DNA of 64,000 bases, from assembly GCF_001949145.1 (NCBI RefSeq), contig NW_019091512.1:221923-285922 (forward strand). The letters run 5' to 3'. This DNA comes from Acanthaster planci (Eukaryota > Echinodermata > Asteroidea > Valvatida > Acanthasteridae). Below the pieces are notes generated by a model. That model saw only the letters and a program-made list of their open reading frames with translations, did no database searches and had not been told where the DNA came from. Shown piece by piece: positions 12,945 through 25,274 of this stretch. Every line of letters begins with the position of its first letter. The first letter of the stretch is position 1. Both the position numbers and the translations under genes were made by a program.

Positions 12945-14330
12945 CCCGTGGTCGGTTAAACATCCAATACTTCGCGTAGTTGGCGTTGTCTCGTTAAGCT
13001 ACACATTTAGTCCTCCACAAACAAGCATCGGTTCTCAGGCAACGAGCAAGGAGACCTTAAAATGTACGAGGCAGCCAACGTGAATGGTAAAACGATGACT
13101 TTTTAGTTACCGTTAAAGTCGCCAAGCCCCAAAAGCCCTATTTATATTGGAAAACGTTCATTACTTTGATCTTCTTGTGAGTATGGGTGTTCTTTGGTCT
13201 GGAAACCAGACTTTACTCTGGTAACGACGAACTTTGAGGGAGTGAAATAGCAGCAACAATTGCCTGAGTTTGTAAAGAATAATCTAGTAGGAAACAACAC
13301 GGTGCTCTGTGTGTGTAATGCTGGCATACCCATGCAGTGTTTGCATAAGTTGCAAAGTACGTGGCCTTCACCCCGTAAAATTTAATAGTTTTTCTATACC
13401 TGGAAAAGTGCATATTGTGGTCTGCGGACGATGTCAGCATGTACAGTACATCTGCTGTACTATTATGTCAAGGTGTAGTTTCTAATGGATACATTTTATG
13501 CATTTTCATTTTGATTCGTGTTTAACATGTTTTATGTTAACACTTATGCAGAATGTCCATTGGGTGCAGTACGTGAAATGTCTCGAATAACGCAATACCA
13601 ACATCAAAGTTTTAAATATATGAAATTGTGTTATGATACAGAAGAGATTAGGTCAACGCACTGTTAAAACAGATGTGGTAACATTGATACCCGTGATAAC
13701 ATGCAGCTGTAGGCCTATGCATGTAAAAGTATAGGGGGTTATTATGAACGTTGGAAGGTTATTTTCTGTAGGTTGGCCATTTGCATTCCACAGATTAATT
13801 CAGAATCCGTAGCATGTAAATCAAAGTCAGTCGCCTGAGTCATATCGGCACTCATTAACATATGGATGACGTTGTAGTCTAAGTACTAAACGTTGTTTAT
13901 GCGTTTGCTTTCTTATGGCACTCAGTGGAGCGGGGGTCCTCGCTAACGACTTCAGACAGAGTGTTCATGTGGACAAAAAGTGACGTCATCAGTATACATA
14001 GGCCCACTCTTTTTATATTAGCATACATCAATCCAACTGCTTTGTCATGTTTAACCCTAACAGTCCCAAATTTTCCAATATCAATACGATTTTACATACA
14101 GCCTAGGGGGTTAGGGTTAATCCCCCACTATTTGCACGTTGACGTAGTCTTTATGTTACCATGAATTCCTGAACTATAAAGTGTGACTTTGCGAAGTTAC
14201 GTAATTTGTTTCAATTCCTACACACAACCATCAAAATTCTAACCATGTTTAGAAATCAAACATATTTACGAAGTCATACAGCAAGACAGTCGTTGGTATA
14301 CTTAACACTGCTTTTTCAGTGAAATGACGG

Positions 14331-14575
14331 GAGAGTCAGGTTGATGTAGTGTTTCTTTCCTCGCCTTCCACCTCCGGGGGTCTGGGTTCGAGTCCGGCTG
14401 GGCCCACACGTGGACTGGGCTTTCAGTCCCCAGTAAAGTCCGTGGGTTTCCCTGAAACATTTATCCTGGGTCTTCCTCTCTCCTCCAAAACGGAACACTT
14501 GTTCATTGTCTTCTTCACTCATTATTATCCTTTAATTGGCGCTAAATGCGCTGTTGGATGAACAGATATAAATAA
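14331..14575 (+). mobile_element. tRNA-derived SINE-like element, plus strand
   Basis: A polymerase III B box, GGTTCGAGTCC, lies at 14385-14395. It is followed by a body with GTGGGTTTCCCTGAAACA and GGGTCTTCCTCTCTCC, similar in layout to widespread animal SINE cores with a GTGGGTTT-CC block. The 3' tail, GGCGCTAAATGCGCTG then GATATAAATAAAG, resembles CR1/L2-type LINE tails. No clear A box is left. The family assignment is from memory of such elements. Confidence 0.6.
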
Positions 14576-15121
14576 AGTATTTGTGTCAGTTGCCATGATC
14601 AGTAGTCACATGAGTATTTAATTTATTTGTGGGTATCCGTTTTGTACACCCTGCCTGAAAGTAGTTGCATGTCTAGTGTTTCATCACTTACCTGTGAAAA
14701 CTGTGTTTAGCAATTAAACATTTCCTTAATACTTGTTGTCATAGTTATATGCGTAATATAGTTAAATTTGTAATATGTATATTGGTAGTGTTTTAAAAAC
14801 TGAGCATTTGTGTTTAGGAATTGGACATGCTAATAGCTTCTAAACATGTTCAGCACCAAGATGGTGCTTAGGTGTTGTGCACAGTAGTCTGAATGTACCA
14901 ACGTGAAACTGAGATTTCATTTGTGTGTTCTGAGGGTCTGTGTACAGCATGTAATCATCGTTTTGTGGCGGTTGGCAGCAGACTTCAGAAATACACTCGC
15001 TAATGAATCGGTAAAAATCAAAATTCCTCTCTTTAGAAGCACAGTTGTCAAGTTGATTTCTTAAATTGTTTCGTGTTGCATTAGTGGTGAACTGCGGTAT
15101 GTCTTGGGCACTTGTGTCGCC

Positions 15122-15143
15122 TTCGAGAGAGCGCCCTCTCGAA
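15122..15143. repeat. Perfect 8-bp hairpin (TTCGAGAG / CTCTCGAA)
   Basis: TTCGAGAG at 15122-15129, loop AGCGCC, then CTCTCGAA at 15136-15143. No gene context; could be structural or chance. Confidence 0.6.
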
Positions 15144-15301
15144 CAAAGACATGCACTCTTATGGCCAGTTTGTTTCACGCGGATCCGGATTGCAATCGGT
15201 GATCCAACAATGGTTCACTCACGCCAGAACCCGTCTAATGAATGGAGCGAACCAGCTTTGGGATTACCAATCGAGACCCAGATCCAGTGAAACAAGTGAA
15301 C

Positions 15302-15444
15302 CTACCAGTGGCCATCTTACTAAGCCGAATACAATGATGATCGTTGGCTCGCGCGCTGTTGTTGCCACGATTCAGTTGGTTAACAATGACGAGCAAGCCT
15401 TTGTATCACCTTTGTATTCGGCACTGTAAGATGGACGGCGGTAG
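15302..15444. mobile_element. Palindromic fold-back element (33-nt arms)
   Basis: The left arm 15302-15334 contains CATCTTAC and GCCGAATACAA. The right arm 15412-15444 carries the inverted forms TTGTATTCGGC and GTAAGATG. The segment between also pairs in part (TGGCTCGCGCGC against GACGAGCAAGCC). Only one copy is seen, so a MITE is inferred from shape. The overlapping ~105-codon open frame is not accepted as coding. Confidence 0.55.
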
Positions 15445-16781
15445 CTTCAGTGAACATCGTGTAATTAAGCAAATGGCGAGTCCAGAGTTTTTAGATATGA
15501 TGTTCGTGAATGACACTGAGCAAGCACCGAGCATTGATTCGTGAGGGGTCGAACAAATGCGATATCTTGACTGCCAACCCCTGAAGGCTCGCCAGGTGTT
15601 GTTCGGCGGCATCTAAACACATCAGTCGGCAACGGCCAACGAATTATAGAGCCTGGCGAGGATTCGCCCTGGAGTTACGGGCACAGAAAGTGCCGCTTGC
15701 TCACGGATCGAAGAGGTGAATGAACGGGGAAACAATAAACGCAGTCTGAACTGGCTGCAACCGTTTAAAAGGATTATCAATGTTAATGAAACCTGACTGG
15801 AAAGACAGTGAAAACAGTAACATGTCCCCAAAGGAAACGCTGGTATAAAAATATTGAATAACTGTCCAAGTAATCCAAGCATGATACATGAAGGAACCGT
15901 CAAAACTGAACAGAACACTTGGCTATGAAACAAAGTTGGATCCTACATGAAGAAGGTAAAGACCAAGTAAATAATAGTTGCTCTGTTGCGGAAACAAATG
16001 GTTCCCTTGGCGACGAACACCCGAAAAGAAAACCCCTTTGTCCAGCAACGTTTTCGGAATTCGAGACAATGCAATATCTGTTCATGATAGGTATAACAGT
16101 TCTGTCCTTTGGAATCAGATTCTTATAGCACATGGTACGTCAGGAGACTACATTAGGTTTTCCTTCATTCACTGGTCGTTAAGTTTTATGTTTTTCCGTA
16201 GACCTGCTTACTTTTGTAATTCCGTGCATTTTAATTTCTCAGATAAGTGATATCCAAACAAACAGACTTGCTTCCATTTCACGCTTGACCTCTTTTGCTT
16301 GAGGACACGATGACACAGGTTGCTTCAGTGTGTCTGTGAATAAAATATTGTCTTGGGCGATTGTGTCCTCAATTTGTTTTGAGTGAAATGCGAGTTGCAA
16401 CATCCTTGTTTCAACCGCAATGCATCCATGTTCTTCAAAACCGAATGCAGAAACTCCAACCCGTGGCAAATATTCTTCGAATTCCCATCAGCTCGACAAA
16501 AGCAGGCACAAAAAACGCCCACGTACTTTGTGCAAAGCACTACACCATGCACAGCTCGGTCATAAACCATTCTGAAAACGTCATTTGGAAAATTTGTAAA
16601 GGGCACCGGTTATGCCTGTGTTGTAAAAATCAGAGAGTGGGTTGTTGGGCTGTTCTGACACTACTGTTGTTCCTGCGTTGTTTCTCCACCGAAGCAGTCT
16701 CACTTCTTTCAGCAAACCTGTTTGGCGGTACTGTGTTGAGCAAAACATCTTGATACATTTTCAAACCGTTAAGCTACGATG

Positions 16782-16965
16782 AGATCCAGGTTGGTGCATT
16801 TCTTACGTGAGATATTCTCTGGTTGATCCTTTGAAGGAAATTGCTTCAAGGATTAGCCTAGATATCTAATCATCAACCAGCGTTCAGATCTTGACAGAGC
16901 CAGGTTGGTGGATTACTCTTGAGATATTCCTTGTTTGAAACTTCGAATATCATCGGCTTTTGCAT
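16782..16965 (+). repeat. Direct repeat flanking/overlapping the three-way junction
   Basis: CCAGGTTGGTG followed by TGAGATATTC occurs at about 16787-16816 and again at about 16902-16930, roughly 115 bp apart, with moderate divergence. The three-way-junction segment lies between them. Confidence 0.55.
16819..16880. other. 62-nt segment with a compact three-way-junction fold
   Basis: The outer stem CTGGTTGAT (16819-16827) pairs perfectly with ATCAACCAG (16872-16880). Inside lie two hairpins end to end: CC-T-TTGAAG (16828-16836) with CTTCAAGG (16844-16851) around a 7-nt loop, and ATTAG (16852-16856) with CTAAT (16866-16870) around a 9-nt loop. Only one junction base (16871) and one bulge are unpaired outside the loops. 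It could be a structured RNA or the core of a mobile element; no function is known. Confidence 0.5.
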
Positions 16966-17339
16966 CGCTGTTTCCGGTAATTCCTGGACGGCACGGTTTT
17001 TAATGGAAATCGAGCGATAGTCCTCTCGCACGAATGACGGTCAGAGTTACTGATGTTAATGTCATTCTCAACTCGACTGTCATGAGCGATTATGCAGCAT
17101 ACTTTAGAAACCATTCGCATTTATGTTTTAACATGAAAACTCGATTGGCCACGCTCGTCGATGTAGCAAGCGCGTAGCAAGCGCGCGGGTTGGGCAATGT
17201 GCGCTGAAATGAACAAAAAGCCTCACTGCATAATAGTAAGCCTACGATCGTCTCGAGCGGCCTGTTGCATGCGTTGGTATACGCTCTATAGCTTCAGAGT
17301 GTACAAATCATTTGATCTGCCTATTAGGTTGAATGAATG

Positions 17340-17740
17340 GGAACATGCACTTTAAAAAACTTTCCAAATTCTCCATGCTAGTCTGGAAAACTGAGGGCGC
17401 TGTTGCTGCGATGTCATCCCAGGAAGACATGGTTCAGTGCATAGGTTATTATATTCAAATTGTGATACACGAATTTACTCACTGAAAACATATCTGAGAA
17501 AGGATTTCTTTCTTGCCCATTTTACACAGCAATATAGCACGGAAAACTAAAAATTTACGCCCGCAAAATCTAAAAAGGGAGTTTTTGTGCTTAAACCAAC
17601 ATTGTGTTTTTTTCTGGGATGACGTCAGTTTTGCTCGTGAATAATTATGGAAATATCATTAACAGTTAAACTCAAAAGGCATAGAAATACCTTTTATAAA
17701 AGTGAGAGAACCATTGAAACTAAGATTAATTGAGACACGC
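17340..17740 (+). mobile_element. Fam-B element, copy 2 (ends unclear)
   Basis: The family core GAGGGCGCTGTTGCTG lies at 17393-17408, followed by CGATGTCATCCCAGGAAGAC. The right half contains the block AACTCAAAAGGCATAG, matching copies 1 and 6, and a terminal stretch ATTGAGACACGCAAG. The outer ends are too diverged to place; the true element may extend about 50 bp each side. Confidence 0.55.
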
Positions 17741-20020
17741 AAGTGCATGTGGAGGTTGGTATTTAAACAATATTGCTGCTATCCCTTTGTGACACCGCTG
17801 TTTGGGTTATGAATATGGAAGTTATATTATAGGGAGAAAACAACGACTACAAATGGTCAATGGTAGCGCAATGGAAATAAACGTAAATGAGGCGCGACGG
17901 TTGGTATCAAAGGGTGGCATTAAAAGACCCTCCATGTCCGGACGCGCAAGACCGCTCGAAGTACAGCTTTGCTAATAATGTACCTGCAAAAAACCAAACA
18001 CTTGAACTGCATTTAGGTTGGAATTCCATGTCAGGGTGAGGGTAAGGTGGAGAAGTAGAACACCAAGGCTTCACATTATAATCATATTACCGAATTGTTG
18101 TGGGCGGTTTTTCCTCTACCTGTCTTACACTTTAACGAAGAAGTGATCACGTAAAGCACACCTCATATTGCAGTCACCACTCCTTCTTGAGCGAGTCTAA
18201 TTCATCGTCCTCTTCTCGTGAACCGGTGAAGCACAACATCGCGCCCCTGACGACCATTAACCTGTCTGCTGCTCCCGGCCGAGTTGAATCCATCGGTAGC
18301 GATTCCCAACCGATCGGCATCGATCATTCGCGGGCAAATCCGTCGCTTATTCCCCTCCCCCTCCTCCGTCTGCCCTTAGGGGCCACGGCTATCTGGTCGG
18401 CGGGCTGTGAACTCGTCAAATTGATTGCCTGATATGTTGCGCTCGGGCGATTGAATTAGTCAACCCTCAACTATAAGATGAATGCGTGTAAAGTGATACC
18501 AAGCTTTTCCTGCCCTTTTTGCGCGAAGAGTCACTCTGCTTGGGCTACAATGGAATAACAACCGTGCCAGGAGCCATGCATCGTCGCAATTGCCGCCGGA
18601 AGAATTTGAAGGGGGTATCAAACTGTGTCTTTAATGGAAAATTCCGACTGACGACTTCATTTTTGAACTGCCTGTAAATAAACCGTGCAGGGGTTGTGCG
18701 TTTGGAAGATTGCCAGTCTGAACACCATCCTGTTCGCCAAAGAAAAACCGATTCGCATGAGCCACGCCCATCTAGCCTTTCCATGACAGGCCAAGCACAG
18801 TACATTCGGCCATAAAAGGGGGCCGTCGGAAGTGTCAAGTGAAACGTCGCTGGATTCCGCTGTAGGTAGTACATGCATATTGTATGTGGTGAAAAATAAT
18901 AGCAAATGCTGTACATATTATAACGCTGGCCGAAGCCTGCTTAACTTTCAATCGAAGCAAATTAATTCGTCATTAAATTCGGTTTGCTGCCTCATGCACG
19001 GTCCTTTCACTGACTTCCTCTTAGGCCATCAACGACAAAAAGCAAGTGTTCTCAGGCCATGCTCTTCGTGTCATGCGACAGCCGTGCGTACACAAACACC
19101 ACTATTTTCTCACACAAGGCACTCTGCTCGACGAGAGCAGGTACTAGGTGCAAGACGATTACCAGGAACGAAAAGGTTCCTTTGGTTTAATAAATACGAG
19201 ATTGTGCTCTATAGTTTCCTAGTTTTTCTTCTCTCCTAGAATAAGCAATAAATATATCAACAAAGGTCTGCAGAAAAGGTGTTAGCGCGATGGAGATCGA
19301 GATCAGCAGAGCGGAGCTCAATTACTCTCATGCTTTGATATAAGCCTCCCCAAAGCCAGCTTGTTTGGAAGCTTTGTATCCCTGTTGTTTCAAACGAAAC
19401 AGATCCATAAAAAAATGGACCAGAAGTTACCCCCGGAAACCCAGTCTCCTGCTACAGCTGACCAATCAGTAGAGCATCGAGGCTGCAATGTGAAATTTAT
19501 ATGCCTGTGAATTCCAGTTGGATACGATTGGAATAGCCTGTACTTTCACCCAACTTGCAGCCGAAACGTTCGATGATTCCCAAAGCAGTTGCTGTACCTT
19601 TCAGCGGTCGCATTCCGCCCACTTTGAAACGCATTCTGCGCACTCTTGCTGGTACGAAACTCAATAAATGCAACCGCAGAGCAGAATAACATCATCGCCT
19701 GTCGCTTGTGTGAATAAAATTACACCACTTTGTGTCCATTGAAGTTGTCTTTCGCTAAGCATACCTGCTCGGGGGAAAAATTGCAAAGGGAATGTGAAGC
19801 TTCGACTTAGGAGCTGGGTTTATCTCTCATTAACGTCGAAAGCTTCTTATCTATTTGCGTCACCATATAGTTTGAACCTTTAGACTCTCAACCACGGCGG
19901 TAGTCAATCCGACCAGCGTTTTTCCAGTTTGTATAATTCAGCCGTCTTTTTCTTCCAAATGCGTGTCCCTCACATCTACTTCGTCACTGTTTAAATTTGT
20001 AGTGCCTTTTTGTTGGAATC

Positions 20021-20628
20021 AATACGGGCGATTCACAATAGAGGGATCCCAATACGACACTTTTAGCGTCGATCTGCGCACTTCCGCGTTTGAAAACGAG
20101 GCTGTTTGTGTCAGCTTCAATTCTCAATACGATCAAACGATTGAAAGTAAGGAGTCAAGACACAAAATACATAACGGTATGTTAAATTCAGACTTTCCAG
20201 GCTGCAAATTTTTGTGGAAGAGTCTTTCAGGATGCCTCAACACGTAAAATCAAAAGAAAGAATAACGACTATTGACCGCGAACTAACGTACCTGCGATGG
20301 TCCTGTATCTTGTGCAGTTGGCGTGGTTTAAAATGAAGTGGCGTCAAACTTACGAACCGGATACACCATGTACTGTGTGGACTCTGTGGGCGCGCGCGAC
20401 AAAGTTCAACACAGAGAGCCTCGGTTTCGATGCAGATATGCGCAGACGGCGCCAATATGAAATCCCTCTATAGTGCGCCTCCAGGAGTTTGCAACGCGTT
20501 GACCAATCACAGTGCATGAAATCTGTTGACCCAATGCGCGTTTGGTAAGGGTCGACAGATTTCGCGCAATGTGATCGGTCAACCCCTTGCAAACTCTTGG
20601 AGGCGCACTATTGTGAATCGCCCGTATT
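20021..20628. mobile_element. Pal-A palindromic MITE, copy 2, split by a nested transposon
   Basis: The first 20 bp of Pal-A (AATACGGGCGATTCACAATA) sit at 20021-20040, and the rest (TAGTGCGCCTCC to CCCGTATT) at 20471-20628. Together they make a copy of about 178 bp, the same length as copy 1. The break is at one point and is filled by a second element (20041-20468). Confidence 0.85.
20041..20468. mobile_element. Pal-D transposon nested inside Pal-A copy 2
   Basis: This 428-bp insert begins GAGGGAT and ends ATCCCTC. Its ends are long imperfect inverted repeats of roughly 70-75 bp: shared blocks read, from each end inward, TAGAGGGAT, then TCTGCGCA, then CGAGGCT followed by TGTGT. It is flanked by TATA-like sequence at the break (CAATA on the left, TATAG on the right). 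The 94-codon open frame that crosses its left end is not like any transposase I know. It is probably a non-autonomous DNA transposon. Confidence 0.75.
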
Positions 20629-22779
20629 CTTTTATCACTTGCACTTTGGCACAACTCTTCCGCTCTGTTACTGACGTTTTTCTTTTACGGTTTAATCAGT
20701 TTCTTTTCAATTTTGCGCTGAACACGAGTTGCCTTGCTTTTCACACAGTCAGATGCTGTTACGCTTTCTCTTATGTAAATTGAAGAAGTCGTCTTTTTTA
20801 TGGGAAGGGACCTAGGTTTTCTGTCTCCATTACAATTTGTATTTGTTGATGCGGGTATTTAGGGCGGGCCTTTATTAAAAGGTCGAACAATAAACGACGC
20901 ATCCTTGTAAAGCCGACCAGACACTGCAAAAATAAAACTGATAGACTGGGCGGTTGATAAAATACCTTACAGCGAGGATCGTCTCCACGCACGTCTGCAG
21001 CCCCTCAAAGGACATAAGTGCCGGCCTGACTGGCATTTGTACAATTTTTCGTACTACATCAAAAGCCAGATTTATTTATCCTAGGTGATAGCCGAACCCC
21101 GTCGAGAGAGGGAGGAGAGAGTGGGAATCTTGCCCGGACAACCCGTTGATAATGGCCACCAGAGACTGCATTAGGATATGTCCACGCGATCTTGCTCCCC
21201 TGGCGGCTGTTTTCAGAGCAAATTTCCCCGGCGTGATAGCCCCCCTCGGGCGGCGGCAGCGCTGCCGATAACGCCATAGGAAGCATACGATCATCTTTCT
21301 TTTACTTTCCCCCCTGCGCTCCGAGGAAAGATAATATCGGTCAAGAACATTCACGTAAAAAGTGCAGGTGCAGACATTAGGCAGCGCATGTGCTCTTTGC
21401 CCATCAGGCAAATTATGCTCTCTGACTGAAAACGTATATTATCGAGACCGAGATAGTTTGTGAAAATTCTGACGTCTGTCACAGACTTGCACTGTAGACT
21501 TGATCTCTGATTTCCTACGTAAGATCATGGAAACTTTTCTCCCTGTATCTCCAAACATTATCATTTCCATACTAAGTGTGTTTTCAGCATGCGATAATAG
21601 ATTATTTGCTAATCCTGTGAATCTAGTTTGATAGTGGGCACTTGTGATGTATGTATGATACATAAAATTGCATCGCACGTACCAATTTAACCCCGCCGTA
21701 ACTGACAAACTATGGCATGGCAAATTCTCCTATACTGCGTGTTTCCAAAGAAATGCATTGCCAAGGAATTTACAACTGCAATGACTTATGCCATAAGTAA
21801 GGTTTGTGCACTGCAAGGAAAGCTATTATGTTTTGCGTCCCGGAGAGGTGACCGAGTCGGCAGTTTCTTTTTCATTTCCGCCAGCCCCCGGCTTCTTTTA
21901 TCTGTATTTCTCGCCAGCAGAGACATTGTGCGGAGTGCGCTTGTAAAGTAACAGAATTCAGTGCTCAAAATATGGTGTTTTCGAATTCTAAAGTCTCTTA
22001 CTGAATGTAGACAGCAGATTCTTCCTTTGTTTTGCCTTTTTTATCGTCATTCTCAAATGTGACAATTTTATTGATTCCGTCAGAAATGGATGCATCATGA
22101 TTTTACACGAGTTTACGGTAAGATTTGAAACCGAACGTGTCAACCCCGATTCAGTGGAGTTTCTTCCGTTCGCCCAAATGGAAAATTTGCCATGTCAGCA
22201 GCGCTTGCAACGCCCGACCACTTCCCATTCGGATATTTGCGCCGAGGAGCTGGTCATTAGCCTCCATCTGAATCAAGTCAGTCTGGAGATGCAAATGTCC
22301 AATGTCTTTCTGTCGGTAAGCGGACCCGTCGTTCACAAACCCTGACTTGTTTGGATAGGGACGCCGGAGGGGGTTGGAAGCTCTACCTCCCCTCGTCCAT
22401 TAACCAGCGAAACCTCGTACATTACCAAAACTCAAACTGATAGCTGCAGATATAGATACTGGGATATACGTTGCCTTTCACCACCCTGCTTTTAAAGTAA
22501 CCGTTGTTTTGATAGTTGTGTATGGCGCTTTGATTTGATAGCACCAGCAGTTTTATCAGCTAATTTAATGGACGAAAATTCCGATTATAAAAGCATAGCG
22601 TGCATGTCCAAGTACCGTTAGATGCTAATAGCTGAAATCCCACAGATGTATTATTCAAAATAATACCTCTCATCTAGGAGTTAAACTACCCTTACATGTC
22701 TTTAAAATTCATCTTTGCATTTTATAACCAGGTTTTCAATTGTCCTTGCCCTGTTTTGTCGGGGTCATTTTGTGTTTTA

Positions 22780-23020
22780 TAGTCTCACATAAATTACCAT
22801 ATTTTTAAGCATGACAGTGACGTCATTCTTAGGACGAAGCTTCACAGTTACAACTGCCTCATAGTGCTTGACACTAGACCAGATGTTAGTTGGCGAACTT
22901 CACTCATATTTTTAATGAGGCACTTTTCTTGTCCAGAACCCGTACTTGACAGAAAAAAATTACCTGTAGAATGTGTGCCTGAAGTGACGTCACAGCAACA
23001 GCGCCCGCTGTAAACAGAGA
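22780..23020 (-). mobile_element. Fam-B element, copy 3, reverse orientation, partial
   Basis: The reverse complement of the family core is present as GACGTCACAGCAACAGCGCC (22986-23005). GTGACGTCAT lies about 180 bp to its left. The ends are not recognisable, so the limits are approximate. Confidence 0.5.
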
Positions 23021-23680
23021 CAAGGGTTCACTTTGAATGTAATAACCAATAAATGGTTCGTTTGATTCCTGTCCCTTATTCTTTTGGCAAATTTAACTGG
23101 GCGAGAATAATGCGCGGATGACTCAAATCCCCCCAAACAGACGAGTATGAGTAATCAAACTTTTTCTTGGCTGTGGCGGCAAAAACGCACCACAACTTGG
23201 GAGTCCCAAGTTTTGTATTCGAGTCCATCACAAGTCATTCCGTCTCAAGCCAATTTGCAAGCATATGAACTGTGACAAAAGCATTCTGTTGTCATTGTTC
23301 ACCCTGTTTCTTATGACTGGCCTTTTGAAGGGACTTGCGAAAGGACTTGTGATGGACACAAATACAACACTTGGGGCAAGTTTGAATAAACATATGCACA
23401 TTATTAACAAAAAATCTATAAAGTAACAATAGCGACCGAGGGATGTCCCGTTATCCCAATGCAGTTCAGAGAAATGGAAATCTCTATACACAGACTGTGC
23501 TCCAGTGTAATATTTCCGTGTAAATCGTTTAAACTTTGAGGTTTTCTGTGAGTGGATATTGCGGTCATCGTTGAATTATTGTGTTGGTTGGTTCCCTTTT
23601 TGCCCGGCGCCTCTAAGTCCCATATGGACATCCTAACTATCCGATTTGCATAATCCCTGATCATTTTAATTGGACGTAAC

Positions 23681-23700
23681 CGCATAGATGAGTCTATGCG
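23681..23700. repeat. Perfect hairpin CGCATAGA-TGAG-TCTATGCG
   Basis: An 8-bp perfect stem with a 4-nt loop. No T-run follows, so it is not a bacterial-type terminator; no function is assigned. Confidence 0.6.
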
Positions 23701-24678
23701 GCCAGAATGAGATATTGATCCTATTGTGACTCACACTAAGGAATTGACTCGGAATAATTACTCTATCACATGGCCTGAAGTGGCCGAGTTGCCGTGTGAT
23801 TACTTGTCATTTATTGAAGAGTGACCAATCCGCCTACACGCCAAGCCTTGTCACTCACATGCATGCATACACGTAGTTCGCTTCTTTCAGAGTCATTTTG
23901 TCAAGATATGACTTAGATTGTCGTTGTACGTGCCTTACCTTGATTTAATGCAACTCGATTTCACGGGATAAGTTAAACAAAACCCATGTTCGCTCTAAAA
24001 TGTAGATCCATGCAATTGCATAAAATTTAAATAAATTGCATAACGGAGTAACTTAACCACGAGACTTCTGTGCCCCCAAGGTGGAACCGATAATCGTATG
24101 TGGTAGTATCTTTCTCAATATCGTTTGGGTTCTTTACATTTTTTCCTACGTTATCTTGTTTTGGTGCCTACTCTCTAGAACATCTTTATAGTTTAATTTT
24201 GGCTAAGATGTAGTGTACACTAGAAAGGTTGCTCACAATAACAGAGGCACTGTGTCAGCTATTTTTACGAAATGGCTGATCTTCGAGGTATTTGTTATTG
24301 TTTTCTGATTGTTTTAGCCCTAAATTGTTTTGTCTTGCGGAGAAGCGCTGACCTATAGCGAGTCTGCAATTGCCTTTATGTGAATCGATCGGGTGCTAAG
24401 ACCCGTCTGTACACAAGCGAATACATGTATGTACCTCGAAAATACTATAGGCCTATCAATGGTTTTGAATTTACCCAGTTCAATAGTGCCTGGATCCTCC
24501 CATCGACCGAATTCCCTGGACGGTCTCTCGTTGGGCAGTCGTGCTTAATTCCGGATGACGAAGCCTTTTACGATTCTACGGCTCCTGACACCTCATTTGA
24601 GATTTAATTGAGCATCCACGAAATGATTCTGAGGTTGGACGATTAGGTGAATTTGCATATTATGGCCGTGTGATTGTT

Positions 24679-25274
24679 TTAAAGGGTAGCTGCAATCAAT
24701 TTGTTTTCATTTTTTCATTACAAACCTGTAAAATGCATCTTTGTGCGTTAGTAAACCTTATTTTCAACTTTGGTTTCACTATTTCAAGGTTTATTCTAAT
24801 GCATTTTATGTTTTATGCTGATTAGATTTCCATATTCATGAGCAAAACTGTGATGTCATCTCAGGAAGAAGCCTCAATGGCACATTGGTTTGTACACAAA
24901 AAGTCCTGCGTCTTTGTAGATTTTCCTGGAGTAAGTTTTCTCTTCTGTGCTCATTCATTGTTGTTTATGTGCATAGCAATAAGAAACCATCACTTCCTCT
25001 CCTAGAAATGTTTTTATTTAGTAAATTCTGGGTTCACAATTTGAACAGAAATACCCATGCACTTAACCATTTCTTCTCTAGATGACTTCACAGCAACAGC
25101 GCCCTCAGGTGTCCGGGAAAAATGTTCAATTTTGATCGTTTAAAAGTGTGCCCTTTTCAATACATGCATTTAACCAATTGGAGTGTATAAGAGTTTTCAT
25201 GCATGGAAGAAAAGTACAAAGATGCAGAAAAGAAAAAATGTGTCAAAGAAAAATCCATTGCAGCTACACTTTAA
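24679..25274 (-). mobile_element. Fam-B element, copy 4, reverse orientation, full length
   Basis: The left end is TTAAAGGGTAGCTGCAATCA, and the right end CCATTGCAGCTACACTTTAA is its inverted match over about 19 bp. TTAA is exact at both ends. The core appears reversed as CAGCAACAGCGCCCTC (25091-25106). A second internal copy of the GATGTCATC-AGGAAG block lies at 24851-24869. At 596 bp this is the best-preserved copy for defining the family. Confidence 0.75.

Larger units (their letters stand above)
12945..20020. other. 5' flank without recognisable gene (besides elements listed separately)
   Basis: Apart from the SINE, fold-back, three-way-junction and Fam-B entries, this stretch shows only short open frames with no recognisable product. 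A short tandem GTAGCAAGCGC pair lies near 17162-17184. A GC-richer patch at 18180-18420 carries an 81-codon Ser/Pro/Leu-rich frame that I do not accept as a gene. Confidence 0.55.

Noticed and set aside
14385-14395. Possible tRNA gene (B box GGTTCGAGTCC)
   Set aside because: There is no cloverleaf or A box; the downstream body and tail fit a SINE.
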